Shown one piece after another: positions 47,945 through 58,784 of a DNA stretch of 64,000 bases; within the stretch, counting starts at the first letter, position 1; every line of letters starts with the position of its first letter. Made by a program: the position numbers and the translations under genes. Source of the DNA: Biscogniauxia marginata (taxonomy: Eukaryota; Ascomycota; Sordariomycetes; Xylariales; Xylariaceae); NCBI GenBank assembly GCA_022695795.1, contig MU404068.1, positions 186,001 through 250,000 of the forward strand, in the 5' to 3' direction. The notes below the pieces were generated by a model that was not told the DNA's origin, made no database searches, and was given only the letters and a program-made list of their open reading frames with translations.

Positions 47945-49521
47945 ATGAACTACACCAGGAAACGTATGTCTCTCTGGCCTCTCTTCGCTTAGCACTAGAC
48001 TGTGGACTTATTATGTATTAGGTGCACTTCTTGCTTGTGACTTCTGCAGGTAGTTGAAACCCCCTTGATCCTTGCTCTATGTAGAGACGATCTGTTCTTA
48101 ACCTAGTGCGCAACAGGCATCGTAAACGGAGATGTGACGGCAAGAAGCCGTGCTCTACCTGTAAGGACTCAAACGCCGACTGCGTATACAAAGAGCTGCC
48201 GTCCGATAGGTACGTGACCAGTTTTGTCGATATCCCCAAGTCCATGTTGTTGATCATGTGTTATTGTAGGGTCGAGGACGCGAGTCCGTCTGCGGTCATT
48301 GACCGACTTGCGCGGATAGAGACACTGCTCGAGCAGCAGAGCTACCAGATTAATCAGCTCAACCCACGATCTAGTCCGGGTTCATATCCTCCAAGCCAAA
48401 CTGACTACCACACCGAACTCCCGCAACAGCACGACTACATGCCATCTACGGCTCTCGAATTAGATCTAGGACCAGAGTCACTGCAGTTCCTCATCCCTAG
48501 AAACCATGCGACCTTAGTGACTACATTGCTATCAGTGCCTCTAGTACGCGACCTTCTTGGGGAATACCCGCGAGACTATTTCTACCAGATCGAAGAAAAT
48601 CTCCCTCTACCTGGACATCTCAGCAATATTTTCGATAGTCCTCTAATATTCCCCACCCTCGACCCCATAATACTGGACAGACTAGCCGAGAGTTATTTTC
48701 GGCATTGCCATCCACACCACCCTCTTTTCACACCGCAGACTCTCAAGGCATGGCAGACGCAGCTCCTAGAAGCTCGACAACTCGACACAATCGGAACTTC
48801 GATTTGCTTCTGCGTGTATGCTTTAGGGGCGATATGCTCATCGCAGGAAGGGAGCCAGAAAAGGAATGAAATACTTGGTCTTGAATACTTCCAGCCGTCG
48901 CTGAAGATCGTGCTCCGAGAACTTATCTGGAGTTTTCGACCTAAGGTCGACACTTGCTTGGCCCTAGCGCTCGCTGCTTCATATTTTTCCCACCTCGGAA
49001 GGCCGCTTCATAGCTGGCGTATGGCCCAGTTTGCATCGCGAATGTTTCTCACTTTCGTCGATAGGTAGGTTGACCATTTAATAACTCGAGGGCCTGCGCT
49101 AACATATTTTGGGTCCAGACATAGACCCTTGGCTCAAGCCAAATTCGAAGACATGGAGGTGCGCATCTTTTGGCAGTGCTTCAGTACGTGACCCTAATAA
49201 TATCGATGACTTCTTTCTCTGTTGATAGAATCACTATGCCCTGATCAGCAGCTTCATACACCCTACCAGTTCCCCAATCATGAATTAAATGGCTAACTCG
49301 ACATCCTACAGTGGTTGAATGGTAAGTCTACACTAAGCACCGTGCCCGAGCAACCAATATTCACACAGACTGAACAAGTGACCGAGTCGCCGACCTCGAC
49401 GTTCCTAGGAGCGGTATCGAACCCCTAGGTGACAAAATGCCCCTGCCTCATAGCACAGAACCTCGAGATAACGAAAACCACATTTACTATATCGCGGAGC
49501 GTATGTGATCCCACAAATCAC

Positions 49522-49556
<35 letters not shown>

Positions 49557-50327
49557 ACACGGGTCAACATTAGAAGCATCCTACAATTATCCATTAATCT
49601 CGCGTTCCCAGTAATATTGTATTGACAAGCGTTTTCCATAGATGCTATAAGGCGGCTGCTTAACCGCATACACAATGCTCTTTACGGCACCGAGTCTAGC
49701 CACGCAAACCCCTATCCAACTGTTGTCACTGATCCGACCGTCCTCTGGCAGATATTGAGTCTTCAGAGACTTTTATCACTCAGCTCTGAACTCAATAGGC
49801 AATTAGAAGAATGGTATCACTCTATCCCCGAGTACTTACGGCCCTCGAAAGGAACCGACCCTCTTCCTAATGATCGTGCGCGGGTCCTCAGGTTGAGGTA
49901 CTATATAGCAAGGCAGCTTATTCACCGTCCTTTCCTGCTGTTAGCAGTTTCCCGACAGCAGGAGTATCAATCTCCATCACAATCCCCGATGTCGAGCTCC
50001 GACCCGTATATGGCACCGGTGCCGGTTGTGCTGGAAAAGTGTGAGGTGGCGATCGATTCATGCGTCGCCTACCTTTACAATGCAGTGGACATGATCGATA
50101 AACGATCTCCTTACCTCTGGATGTTCTCTCAAGGTTGCCTGGCTTGCTTTATTATGATCTGGCTAGCAGAGAATTCCCTGTCATTACGACATTCTGTGCC
50201 GGCAATGCGGCCCATCCAGAGTGTTGTGATTGCTAAACTACGCCATTGGGCGATCAAAGACTCTACCTTTGAGGCTGCAATTCATATTATAGAGCAGCTT
50301 GTGTTCTCAGACCACATGGAGACCTAA
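47945..50327 (+). CDS. Gal4-type Zn2Cys6 transcription factor with fungal-specific domain
   Basis: Nuclear regulator; target unknown. Eight exons by eye: 47945-47963, 48022-48049, 48117-48209, 48270-49064, 49119-49183, 49312-49321 (10 nt), 49379-49500 and 49642-50327, giving 605 residues with frame kept throughout. The first three exons assemble a canonical cluster: C12-X2-C15-X6-C22-X5-C28-X2-C31-X6-C38, preceded by RKRALLACDFC. A coiled linker (VIDRLARIETLLEQQSYQI) follows. Next is the fungal-specific transcription factor region: YFRHCHPHHPLFTP, ALGAICSSQEGSQ, FWQCF then ECDRVADLDVPRSGIEPLG, YYIAEHAIRRLLNRIHNALY, and YYIARQLIHRPFLLLA. Intron 3 is 60 nt and open in frame, so retention would keep the reading frame. 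The least certain join is intron 6, which must use an AAG acceptor; CAG just upstream leads to stops in all frames. Intron 7 has a (TC)n run. Confidence 0.83.
49526..49555. repeat. (TC)n microsatellite in intron 7 of the Zn2Cys6 gene
   Basis: About 15 TC units inside the 141-nt intron at 49501-49641. Confidence 0.9.
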
Positions 50328-50340
50328 GCAATAATCTGAG

Positions 50341-50363
50341 ATATATATATATATATATATATA
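50341..50363. repeat. (AT)n microsatellite
   Basis: About 11 AT units, 14 bases after the stop codon of the Zn2Cys6 regulator. Confidence 0.9.
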
Positions 50364-52476
50364 ATACGACTACGAACACGAACATGACTTGGGCGACTCC
50401 CACGAATTGCGAAGACTGGCTAGGGTGGACATGCTGGCGATGCCTACAGCATCATGGAATGATAATTAGAAATGAGAGAAATAGAGCGACTACGGAATTC
50501 AGATACAAATCCAACCGAAAGGCCTGTAGAGCCAGATAAAGAGGAGGAGAAATATACTGTGTGACATTAGTATGATAGATGGCCCCTGAGCCGACCCTTT
50601 ACGGAAGTGTATAACTACCTAAAGTGTATATGATTATGCCGCAAGTTAGCAGGAAAAGGAGATGCAGTGCATGTAGTGTCAGTGATTAAAGTTACCTTGT
50701 CTCTTAAGAAGTTGTCTTCATGGATGTTACACCAATCGCATAGGGCTGGCCAGTAACAAGGCAGTCCTTAATTAGCAGAGCTTCGGTACCTGTTCGAATT
50801 AGGTACATGCACAGTGGGCCAGCCCCACCCTTTGCCGTAGGTATGCATTATGTACACATACACATACACATATATGAAGGTACTTGGTAGAAACGTGTAT
50901 ATGTAGATCGCATTATTGGTGGAGAGAGGGAAACCGATAGTTACTTAAGTACATGCATAGACACCTTTTCTCTCCTCCCTCCCCTTCTCTTGTAGATAGA
51001 GAATACATAGCACGGAAAATATTCGTCATTCCCCCCCCCCAATAGCTAACGTGCGTACGGAGTAGGCGGGCGGACAGCCGGATAGGGGGGAGGGTGGGGG
51101 GTGGGTAACATGCAGCTGTTTGTGTCATAAAGTCCGGGACGCTAGGGCGAACACCGCTCGACGTTTGGCCTTCGCGAAATCTCGGAAGCCGAGACGGAAC
51201 GGTTCGGGCGCGGGTCGCACTAATGTACGCATCCAGTTGCCACAACTCCCGGAGTCCCGGAATTGAGGCTGTAATTCGTGACTTCGCGAGTTTTTTTTCT
51301 TTTTCCTTTTTGACGATGCCTTATCCCCATGAAACTTCGCGAGAACGACGCGCGAGATTTTCGATTTTTTATTTTCGGCGATCCCGCCCGCTTTGCTTCC
51401 ATTTTCACCTCGGGATAAATAGCGCCCGTCGAGACATGACTCCCTTTTGTTTTTTTCCTCACTTCGCCCAGTGGGATTGACTAGTAGGTAGGTACCTACG
51501 TTTGAATTATTAACGAAGCGATCGCTACTTAATCAATGATGAAACAAAAAAAAAAGTAAGCCCGCACGCACGACTATCACCGTCGTCTTTCTCGACATTA
51601 CTCATACTTATTAATATTACCGCCATCCACGACTGTGACAATGCATAAGATGGTTCTAGGTGACTGTGGTGATGAATGGATGGTTCTACTAAGGCTAGAT
51701 ATTTATATCCCACCCGGCTTCACTTTTTCCCCGGCTAACCATTTTTAGGATTTATATAAGTCGAAAAATAGTAAAGGAGGGAAAGGAAAGAAGAAGACAC
51801 AAGGACAGAGAGAGATAAAACTTGCGATCAGCAACATCTTCTCCCCCTTCTTGTATCTATCTCCGTCTTTGGCTTCCTAGCCTTACCCATCGCAGATGCT
51901 TTGACGTGGGGGACGCAATATCCCTTACTTAGGTACCTTAGGCGAGTAAGGTGCCAGCGATGTTGCACGTTACATACTGGTTTGGCGCAAAGGCGCTGCG
52001 CGGACAACAGATCGCCCCTGAACTAAGCCCCCCCTTCATTATCTATCTCTTTGTGCTGTTGACTACCTCCTACCTACAGAGGGGCCCACAAGCTTACATG
52101 CCGGCTTGACCTATCTATCCATCTACCTACCTACCTGGTTCACCGATTCGAGCAGAACAGCGAAGGTAGCACCTACGGATGACGAGAGAAACTTGGACTT
52201 GAGTCTACCGAGAGGCCGCTTGCGCGCGCGAGACGTGGCGGTCTCTCTCTCTCACTTTCTGTCGATCCTATCTAGTAGCGTTTCATCGAGGCGCTTTCGC
52301 CACGGGTTGCTACGTTGAGCTGATCTGAGAAAACTCACAGATATGTCATAAATGGGGGTTATGATTTGGGGATAGGGGCGGTCTGCAGCCGTCAGCCTTG
52401 CGTTGAGGGTTGGAAGGGCTAGTCGGGCCGTTTGGGCTTGTGAGCTGGACGAGACGGCAATGCTGATATGCGTGAA

Positions 52477-52508
52477 GAAAGCCGGTGACCTAGAAAGCCG
52501 GTGACCTA
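52477..52508. repeat. 16-bp direct tandem repeat, two copies
   Basis: GAAAGCCGGTGACCTA occurs twice head to tail, followed by a partial third unit (GAAAGC). Intergenic; no function apparent. Confidence 0.85.
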
Positions 52509-53814
52509 GAAAGCGCGGTAGGGCGGTGCGATATAGTGTTGCTTGTGGGGTCCGTCAGGGGCAACGGGCAGCAGTTAATGTGACGACTGACCTATCCGAA
52601 GCGTCTGATAGCCTCCTTTTTCACAATCCTCCCCTGGATAAGGCCGACGGGATAGCAGAAGACTGAATGGGCACCACTGCATCTGTCAGGGTCATCTCTG
52701 CTCCATGCAAGAGCGTACCGCCGCTCAGCTTACTTTCTCGAAGGTCGCATTGATAGACCGGCATTGGAGGTCTCGTGCTATTGCTGCGCCTGCGTCGATC
52801 TGACCTTACCGACGCAGTGTTGGGCCTCGGGGGTGCGAGACGAAGCCACGTACCTACCAGTCCACTGCCATCTCGCATCACGCTTCCTCTTGCTTCCACG
52901 GATTGCGCCGAGAGTTGAGCCATCTGCGGTGCTCCTCCCTACTTCGGGCGCGAAGGAGGCGCGAAGCAGGCCGTGTGTGCCCAAGTAACCTAGCTAAGGA
53001 GCCGGATGTACGATATAGACGCCGGGATAGAGAAGCGGTGAGGTAGCGGATGTACGCTGCATAACACCAAAGTACTAACGCAAGGTGAAATGGGGAAGGG
53101 GCAGAGAGAGGAAGGTCAGAAGGTAGTATTATATGACATATATACGACATATATACCTAATGATGATGGAACCTCACTGGGCCCTCTCTCCTATATATAA
53201 CAATCTGAACTCTGATGATTCGACAGGATGTCTTCCGAGAGTTGAGCAATACAACCAGCATCCCCTGGCATATCCGGCGGCTAACTCGCATTGGTCTCCT
53301 CCCGCCCTTCTCCGTACAGTGTAGATAGACGAACGGACAAGATGCAGGTCACCTGCCTTCTTTCGCGACGGGGCACCAGCTGGAGGCCCAGCGAGATTCA
53401 AGTTTTGAGCGTTTTCTAGACGGTATTGGATAGACGGGCCGGGGGGAATATCTGCATGTATGTCTATACGTATGTCTATAGGATGAGAAAGAGCGCGAGG
53501 TATAGGAACAAGGGCAAGCAAGAGCCCGAAGTGTACGAGTCTAATCGTGCAGAAAGAGCTAAGCCTAGACTTTCAAATGTCCTCTACGCAACCTCCTTGT
53601 CTGAGTCCGCAAGCATAAGGGGGGCGCCGGCTTCGAGACCGGGCCAAACGTAAGAGTCATCACAGAGGAGACATGCTGTTGGACCACCCTCCCTGTCATA
53701 TGCCAGCACATATGCCGAGTGCTATCTCCGATGTTCGACATCTAGAAGAAGAGAAAGAAAACACACACACACACCATTTGCGGCACGTTCTGCTGACGTG
53801 TGAGGATTAACCGA

Positions 53815-54093
53815 TCAGTACTTCCAGGACCAGGCCCAGGCCACGAGGAGAAAGGACAGCCCAATAAGAAGAAACAAAGGGGGGAAGTATCCCCGGAGAT
53901 GTCGGGTTCCCACAGTCTGTAGGACGGTTGATCCGGTCTGGAACCAGGCCTCAATACAACACAGCCTAGTCGATGTCTCTCTTTGCATATCTTTCTCGCA
54001 GCACATTGCCCGTCCCTTGAAAGCCAGGTCATACACACAAGTATCACATGCAGGTTCTTCAACAGCACGGAAATAACATCGATACATGGACAT
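53815..54093 (-). CDS. Possible small cysteine-rich protein with C-terminal membrane segment (doubtful)
   Basis: An ATG-initiated frame of 92 codons. It has seven cysteines in its first half (one CxxC, two CC pairs) and a strongly hydrophobic C-terminal segment (PPLFLLIGLSFLLVAWAW) before the stop. It could be a tail-anchored peptide, the last exon of an unrecognised gene, or chance. No signal peptide, no family match that I know, and no convincing upstream exon. Confidence 0.2.
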   Translation of the reverse strand: MSMYRCYFRAVEEPACDTCVYDLAFKGRAMCCEKDMQRETSTRLCCIEAWFQTGSTVLQTVGTRHLRGYFPPLFLLIGLSFLLVAWAWSWKY

Positions 54094-54599
54094 AGATCAG
54101 CCCTGCGTACTCTAGAACGTTTGCCCAGAGCCCACCGCCCCCCTTTGTCTGTGACTCAGAGAATGTAGATAGACATAGTTACACGAATAAGGCAAGAGAA
54201 TCATTCGGGCCGGGGGGTATGTAACGTCGAGAGCTTAGCCTCCTGTCGTGGCTTATAGCGGTGAGGCCCCAGGGTACAAGGGGCGCTCTGGAGATGAAGG
54301 GGCCGGTTGGGTGTAAAGCGGCCGTCTACCAGTGTACCTTTAGTTCTAGCTCTCCACGTAGAAGTGAAGTTATCACATGCCCCCTTAAATGAGTCCTGCA
54401 TATGACGCGGACAACTGAAAAGAAAAAAGAAACTGATATCCTAAGCCTGTTAGCCTGCTCCCCACAAACCAGGGGGGGGGAAGGTAACCTTGCTGTCTGA
54501 ACATCGTGACTTGCTAATCGTGTGAGTGTACATATGAGGTACTTGTCTGGGTTGTCCATCTCGCACCGATATAGGGGGGTCAGATTTGGGCAACGCCAG

Positions 54600-54646
54600 A
54601 GCTCTGGTAGCGCAGTATAGTGTACCGGGCCCTCAAACCGGGTCTT
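54600..54646 (+). pseudogene. Fragment resembling the 5' half of an initiator tRNA-Met
   Basis: AGCTCTGGTAGCGCAG followed by a GTACCGGG / ACCGGGTC region and a CCCTCAAA loop resembles the acceptor, D-arm and anticodon arm of eukaryotic initiator tRNA. The anticodon loop appears one base short, and no T-arm follows. At most a relic. Confidence 0.22.
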
Positions 54647-55199
54647 AAAAGGAGATGAAAAACTAATGTGCGCTGTTCCTTCCAGTCACTGCCTGTATAT
54701 GTGAGTTCTAGTCTCGACACGGCTTCATTTCGTGCTTAACCAGGGCTTGTACACAGGTATAGTAGGAGGAGGGACACTGCCGGATGTAAGAAGATACCAG
54801 GTACCCAATACCATGGCTCTAGTCTAAGCACTCAAAGTAATTCAGTTTATTGCTTGTCCTTGATAATAATTTAGTAATGTCGGCCCTGCATTCAACGGTA
54901 CCATGTAGTTCACTTCCAACCCCACCCCCTTTTCTTTCCCCTTTCTTTGAGATATCCCCGTGCTTTGTTCTCAGCAGAATATAGATGAATAGCTATTCCA
55001 AGCAGGATGTCCCATCTATAAGTCTCCCGAGAACTTGTTAAAAATGTCTTGTGCGCTTTTCGAACTCGCCTGTTGACCACAGTCCCCATCTACTACTAAA
55101 GGGGCTAACCTAGAGCAGTTATCAGTTTTATACCAAGCGGTGCATTATATGGCGTAGACTATCAGCTTATACATGGTTAACCTCCTTACGGTGAAGCAA

Positions 55200-55860
55200 G
55201 CTAACGATGGATCCTAAATTAAACATTTAAATGAAAGATAATGAGATCGAAGTGTCGTCTCATTTTTTGTTACCCTAGTGAGATATATAATATCTTGGGT
55301 GTTTAATTGACATTAGAAGTCATCGCCTTGATCGTGAATTTGTTTCCCGTTTAAGTATTTGGCTCCGATCTGTAAGCAATGTATAGCTTTCTATCGGCTT
55401 TATTGCTCATCCCTAGTACTATAATCAAGTACATTATATTATAATCTACATGTTAATATAGAATGACTACCTATGAAGATTACATTAATATTCCTGTGTT
55501 AATAGCTATTAAAATATAATAATATATCTTAGATTTAACGTTTAAAATTTTATTAATACTTTTTTTCATTTATATCGTTAAATAGCTTTTATATGTTACA
55601 TTACTTAGTAAATATTAATAACTTCTTATATAATTAAAATCCCTTGTTAATGTTTTAAATTATCTTGAATTGTTAATTGTTAATTAAGTTTCTTAAATTA
55701 AAGTAGCTTAATATAGCCCTTTTATAAAGTCTTAGGTTCGAGTTAAGTCGGTTTTCAAGTTGTTATATTTCTTATTAGAAACTGCTCATTCATTTACTAG
55801 TTGAATACTTGATTAAGTCAAGGGAAGCCATTGCTATGATTTGTGTCTTTATTTTTAAAC
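55200..55860. other. AT-rich island
   Basis: Composition shifts sharply to AT-rich (by eye well over 70% A+T in 55430-55720), dominated by TTAATA/TAAT words, and contrasts with the balanced flanks. No ORF of note. It might be a RIP-decayed repeat or simply an AT-rich spacer; no ends or target duplications were seen. Confidence 0.6.
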
Positions 55861-56070
55861 CCTACTGTCCTCGCAGTCCTGACTAGCCCTATGCCGACTT
55901 GTATCATATATTAGTACATACAATAGTTCACAAATGGTTAAACCGTGTAATTTGTCTCTCTCCGGAGACTATCTTCCAAACGCCAGCCAATCTCCGTTGG
56001 GGATTGTGAATGCATGATCCTTACATAAGCCTCAGCTTATCCACATCATAGTTCGCCGTCACGAGATAGG

Positions 56071-56913
56071 TTATGAGGTAACACCGAAATCAAAAGCCTT
56101 GCCGGAGACTAGGAGACCAATGATCAAACCGAAGAGACCCAGGACCGAACTGAAGATTTCAATGACGAGAATCTTGACGAAGCTAGATGAGTCACGTTAG
56201 TATTTTCACACAGCAAATATAGCGACCTCCAACTTACAGAGAAGGATCAGCTGCATCGGCTAGGGCAGCTCCACTGCCATTGATGCCGACGGCGATACCA
56301 CAGACCAAGTTGCAGCCTCCTACCGTCAGGCCTGACCAGAATAACGCGAAACCGGTGTAGTAGCTGTTTCCATCAAATATTTTCTCGCCGCTGATATAAT
56401 CGACCTTGGAGGAGAAGACGATGGCCATGATAACGCCGTAGATGGCGACAACCTCACAGAAGATGATGGAAATCAAGTTCTTGGTTCGGATTCGTGGTGC
56501 TTTGACGCCGCCGCCGAGGATGGACGAGCCCGTAATGAATATACCCCTTGACCCTTGTTAGACGTGAACTCCCAGATGGAATCAGATGTCTGAGCAGTGG
56601 TAGACCTACCATGCTGCACCAACGACTGAGAGACCGATGCAGAGTGCAATGCCAAGATCTGCCCAGGCATACGGTGATACGGATTCGAGGAAAGCTCCAA
56701 CCTATAGACTGTTTAGGACGCGAACGACAAAATCGAGCGTGTAGGTATCGTCACGAACGTTGAAAGCTTCACCGCTCCCGGTGAATAGCATATCTACACG
56801 ACCAGATAGTTAGCAAGCGGTCCATAATGCTCTGTTCAATTGATACACGTACACAGTCCGACAACTGTTAGAAAGCTGGTCAGACCACCAGCGCTATATG
56901 CTAAGCCGCCCAT
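56071..56913 (-). CDS. VMA16: V-type H+-ATPase proteolipid subunit c'' (Vma16)
   Basis: Membrane proteolipid of the Vo rotor ring, which carries protons across vacuolar and endomembranes. Five exons on the minus strand: 56913-56853, 56793-56759, 56701-56610, 56546-56238 and 56182-56071, giving 202 residues, close to the usual c'' length of a little over 200. Features in order: short N-terminus and first membrane helix ([19 protein letters not shown]), [39 protein letters not shown], then IISI-type helix with the proton-binding Glu in [14 protein letters not shown] (Glu about 94, matching the essential c'' Glu of yeast). The last helices are [20 protein letters not shown] and [20 protein letters not shown]. 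The second exon is only 35 nt; its donor, GTTCGT, is slightly off consensus. It shares a divergent promoter with ARC1. Confidence 0.95.
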
Positions 56914-57421
56914 ATTTGAAATTTTGGTATGTTGATTATCGGCTCGAGGTTCATGAAAAGGTTGGCTGTCCGAGATGGGCCTCAATATAGCTCAATGGAG
57001 CTCGGTTGGGAAGATGTCGCGGTTGACGTCGTTAGGCTACCCTGTTCTGCGAGCTGCATGAACTACGAACCTCGCGCTCTCCGGAGTTGCGAGTCGGATC
57101 TTAGGTAAGGTAAGTTTAGGTCCACTTGGTCCAGCTCTGTCAAATGGAACGGCCCGAAATATATCCGAGAACCACATTATCTAATCTCAACCTACGCACG
57201 GGCCACTCGCATGAGTCAATGGAGGGGTACGGGTACGGATGTACAATTTGGATTTATTAGAAGCTTCAAAAATTCCTTTCCAATTCCTTTCCAAGCTCAG
57301 CCCCTCACTTTTCAAGACTACCGTAGTGGAAGATAATCAACCCGCCAAACTGTTGTTCTACCGCCTTGCCCGGCCTCTTTCAAGAGGCGTTTCAAGAGAC
57401 ATAAACTCCCGGTATTTCAAA
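56914..57421. promoter_or_regulatory. Bidirectional promoter region between VMA16 and ARC1
   Basis: About 508 bases separate the VMA16 start codon from the preferred ARC1 start. It contains TGACGTC (57024-57030), a near-CRE half palindrome, and a perfect TGAGTCA (57212-57218). No other gene fits between them. Confidence 0.7.
57212..57218. promoter_or_regulatory. TGAGTCA, Gcn4/CPC1-type binding site
   Basis: Perfect 7-bp match to the general amino-acid control element bound by yeast Gcn4 and filamentous-fungal CPC1/CpcA bZIP factors. It lies 204 bases before the ATG at 57422 and 21 bases before the alternative ATG at 57239. Such control is plausible for an aminoacyl-tRNA synthetase cofactor gene; binding is inferred. 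Confidence 0.5.
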
Positions 57422-58624
57422 ATGTCTTTGGAGTCCACGAAGCTCTCCCCAACCGAGGAGACTGAGGTCCAGCAGTGGATCACCACCTCGGAGCGCCTCA
57501 AGAGCTCTCCCTCCGATGCCTCCATCCTCGAGAAACTCAACTCCCACCTGACCTCCCGGACCACGCTACTCGGAATCAAGCCTTCTAAAGCAGATGTGGC
57601 TATCTACGAGAGCCTAGCTCCTACCGTCAAGTCATGGACTCCCGAGCAACGCACCGGTCAACAGGGCCATCCCCACATCCTGCGACATATCGACTTCGTG
57701 CAGAACTCCGGCATCTTTGGCCTTAACATCAGCGACGCCGACAAGGTCAAGATTGACCATGAAGAGATCCTTTACGTCAAACCCCCAACCGATGCAAAGG
57801 CCGAGAAGGAGCGCCTCAAGAAGGAGAAGGCTGCCGCCGCCGCAACTGGTGGAAGTGGTGTAGCAGCCACTGTTGTTGATCGCACCAAGGCAGCAGCTGA
57901 GACGGTCAAGGACGCAGCCGCCGGTGCGAAGGACAAGGCCGCCGCTGCTGTGGGCGCTGGAGGAGACAAGCCTAAGAAGGAGAAGAAGGAGAAGGCACCG
58001 AAACCTCAAAAGGCCCCGGCTGTAGCCACACCCCCGGCCCCACACTTGATCGATCTTAGAGTCGGCCACATTCTCAAGGCGATCAAGCATCCGGAAGCAG
58101 ACAGCTTGTATGTCTCTACTATTGCCATGGGAGACAAGCCTGGAACAGAAGATACGGAGGAGTACGAGGGTCAAGTCTGTCGAACTGTGTGCTCGGGTTT
58201 GAATGGGCTGGTGCCCCTCGAAGAGATGCAAGGACGTAAGGTTGTGGTCGTCGCAAACCTGAAGCCCGTCAAGATGCGCGGGATCAAGTCATGTGCTATG
58301 GTCCTAGCTGCATCACCAAAACTGAAGGAAGGCGAAGAAGACGACCACAAGGGACCTGTCGAGCTCGTTACGCCCCCTGCAGATTCGAAGGCGGGCGACC
58401 GGGTGTGCTTCGATGGCTGGAGAGGTGAGCCAGAAGGGGTTCTCAACCCCAAGAAGAAGATCTGGGAGACATTCCAGCCCGGATTTACGACCACGGACAA
58501 CCTCGAGGTCGCTTTCGACGGAAGCATAGTTAAGGAGGCAGGAAAGGCGGAGGTCGGTAAGCTAACTACGGCCAGCGGAGGTGTTTGCACTGTCCAGACC
58601 CTGAAGGGAGCTACCGTGCGATAA
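57422..58624 (+). CDS. ARC1: Arc1/EMAPII-type tRNA-binding cofactor of aminoacyl-tRNA synthetases
   Basis: Cytosolic tRNA-binding protein that in yeast tethers MetRS and GluRS and delivers tRNA to them. Intronless, 400 residues from the ATG at 57422 (MSLESTKLS). Residues about 1-125 are a GST-C-like helical module (ILEKLNSHLTSRTTLLG, PSKADVAIYE, HPHILRHIDFVQNS) that should dock synthetases. Residues about 130-200 form a Lys/Ala-rich linker (AEKERLKKEKAAAAATGG, PKKEKKEKAPKPQK) that helps bind tRNA. Residues about 207-400 are an OB-fold EMAPII/Trbp111 domain (LIDLRVGHILKAIKHPEADS, VCSGLNGLVPLEEMQGRKV, VANLKPVKMRGIKSCAMVLA). The frame stays open upstream to another ATG at 57239, which would add 61 residues rich in Arg/Ser (FYRLARPLSRGVSRD); this could be untranslated leader or a longer isoform. 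Divergent from VMA16. Confidence 0.93.
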   Translation: MSLESTKLSPTEETEVQQWITTSERLKSSPSDASILEKLNSHLTSRTTLLGIKPSKADVAIYESLAPTVKSWTPEQRTGQQGHPHILRHIDFVQNSGIFGLNISDADKVKIDHEEILYVKPPTDAKAEKERLKKEKAAAAATGGSGVAATVVDRTKAAAETVKDAAAGAKDKAAAAVGAGGDKPKKEKKEKAPKPQKAPAVATPPAPHLIDLRVGHILKAIKHPEADSLYVSTIAMGDKPGTEDTEEYEGQVCRTVCSGLNGLVPLEEMQGRKVVVVANLKPVKMRGIKSCAMVLAASPKLKEGEEDDHKGPVELVTPPADSKAGDRVCFDGWRGEPEGVLNPKKKIWETFQPGFTTTDNLEVAFDGSIVKEAGKAEVGKLTTASGGVCTVQTLKGATVR

Positions 58625-58784
58625 ATACCGAGTTTCAAAAAAGGGCTATGATCCACGATGACAAGAAGAATAGAGATGAGCCACAATAGAGTTAAATTCA
58701 ACACTGCACTATCAGACTATTTCACATTTCTTTTCCTATTTCTCAAATTACACGCCCCCGCATACCCAGCTATACCTCATCCAA

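Larger units (their letters stand above)
50328..56070. other. Large gene-poor stretch with AT-rich island
   Basis: Starts with an (AT)n run at 50341-50363 in the probable 3' UTR. It includes a 16-bp direct repeat (GAAAGCCGGTGACCTA) at 52477-52508, a low-confidence small open frame at 53815-54093, a tRNA-like fragment near 54600, and a strongly AT-rich island at about 55200-55860. No other gene is supported. Confidence 0.5.
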
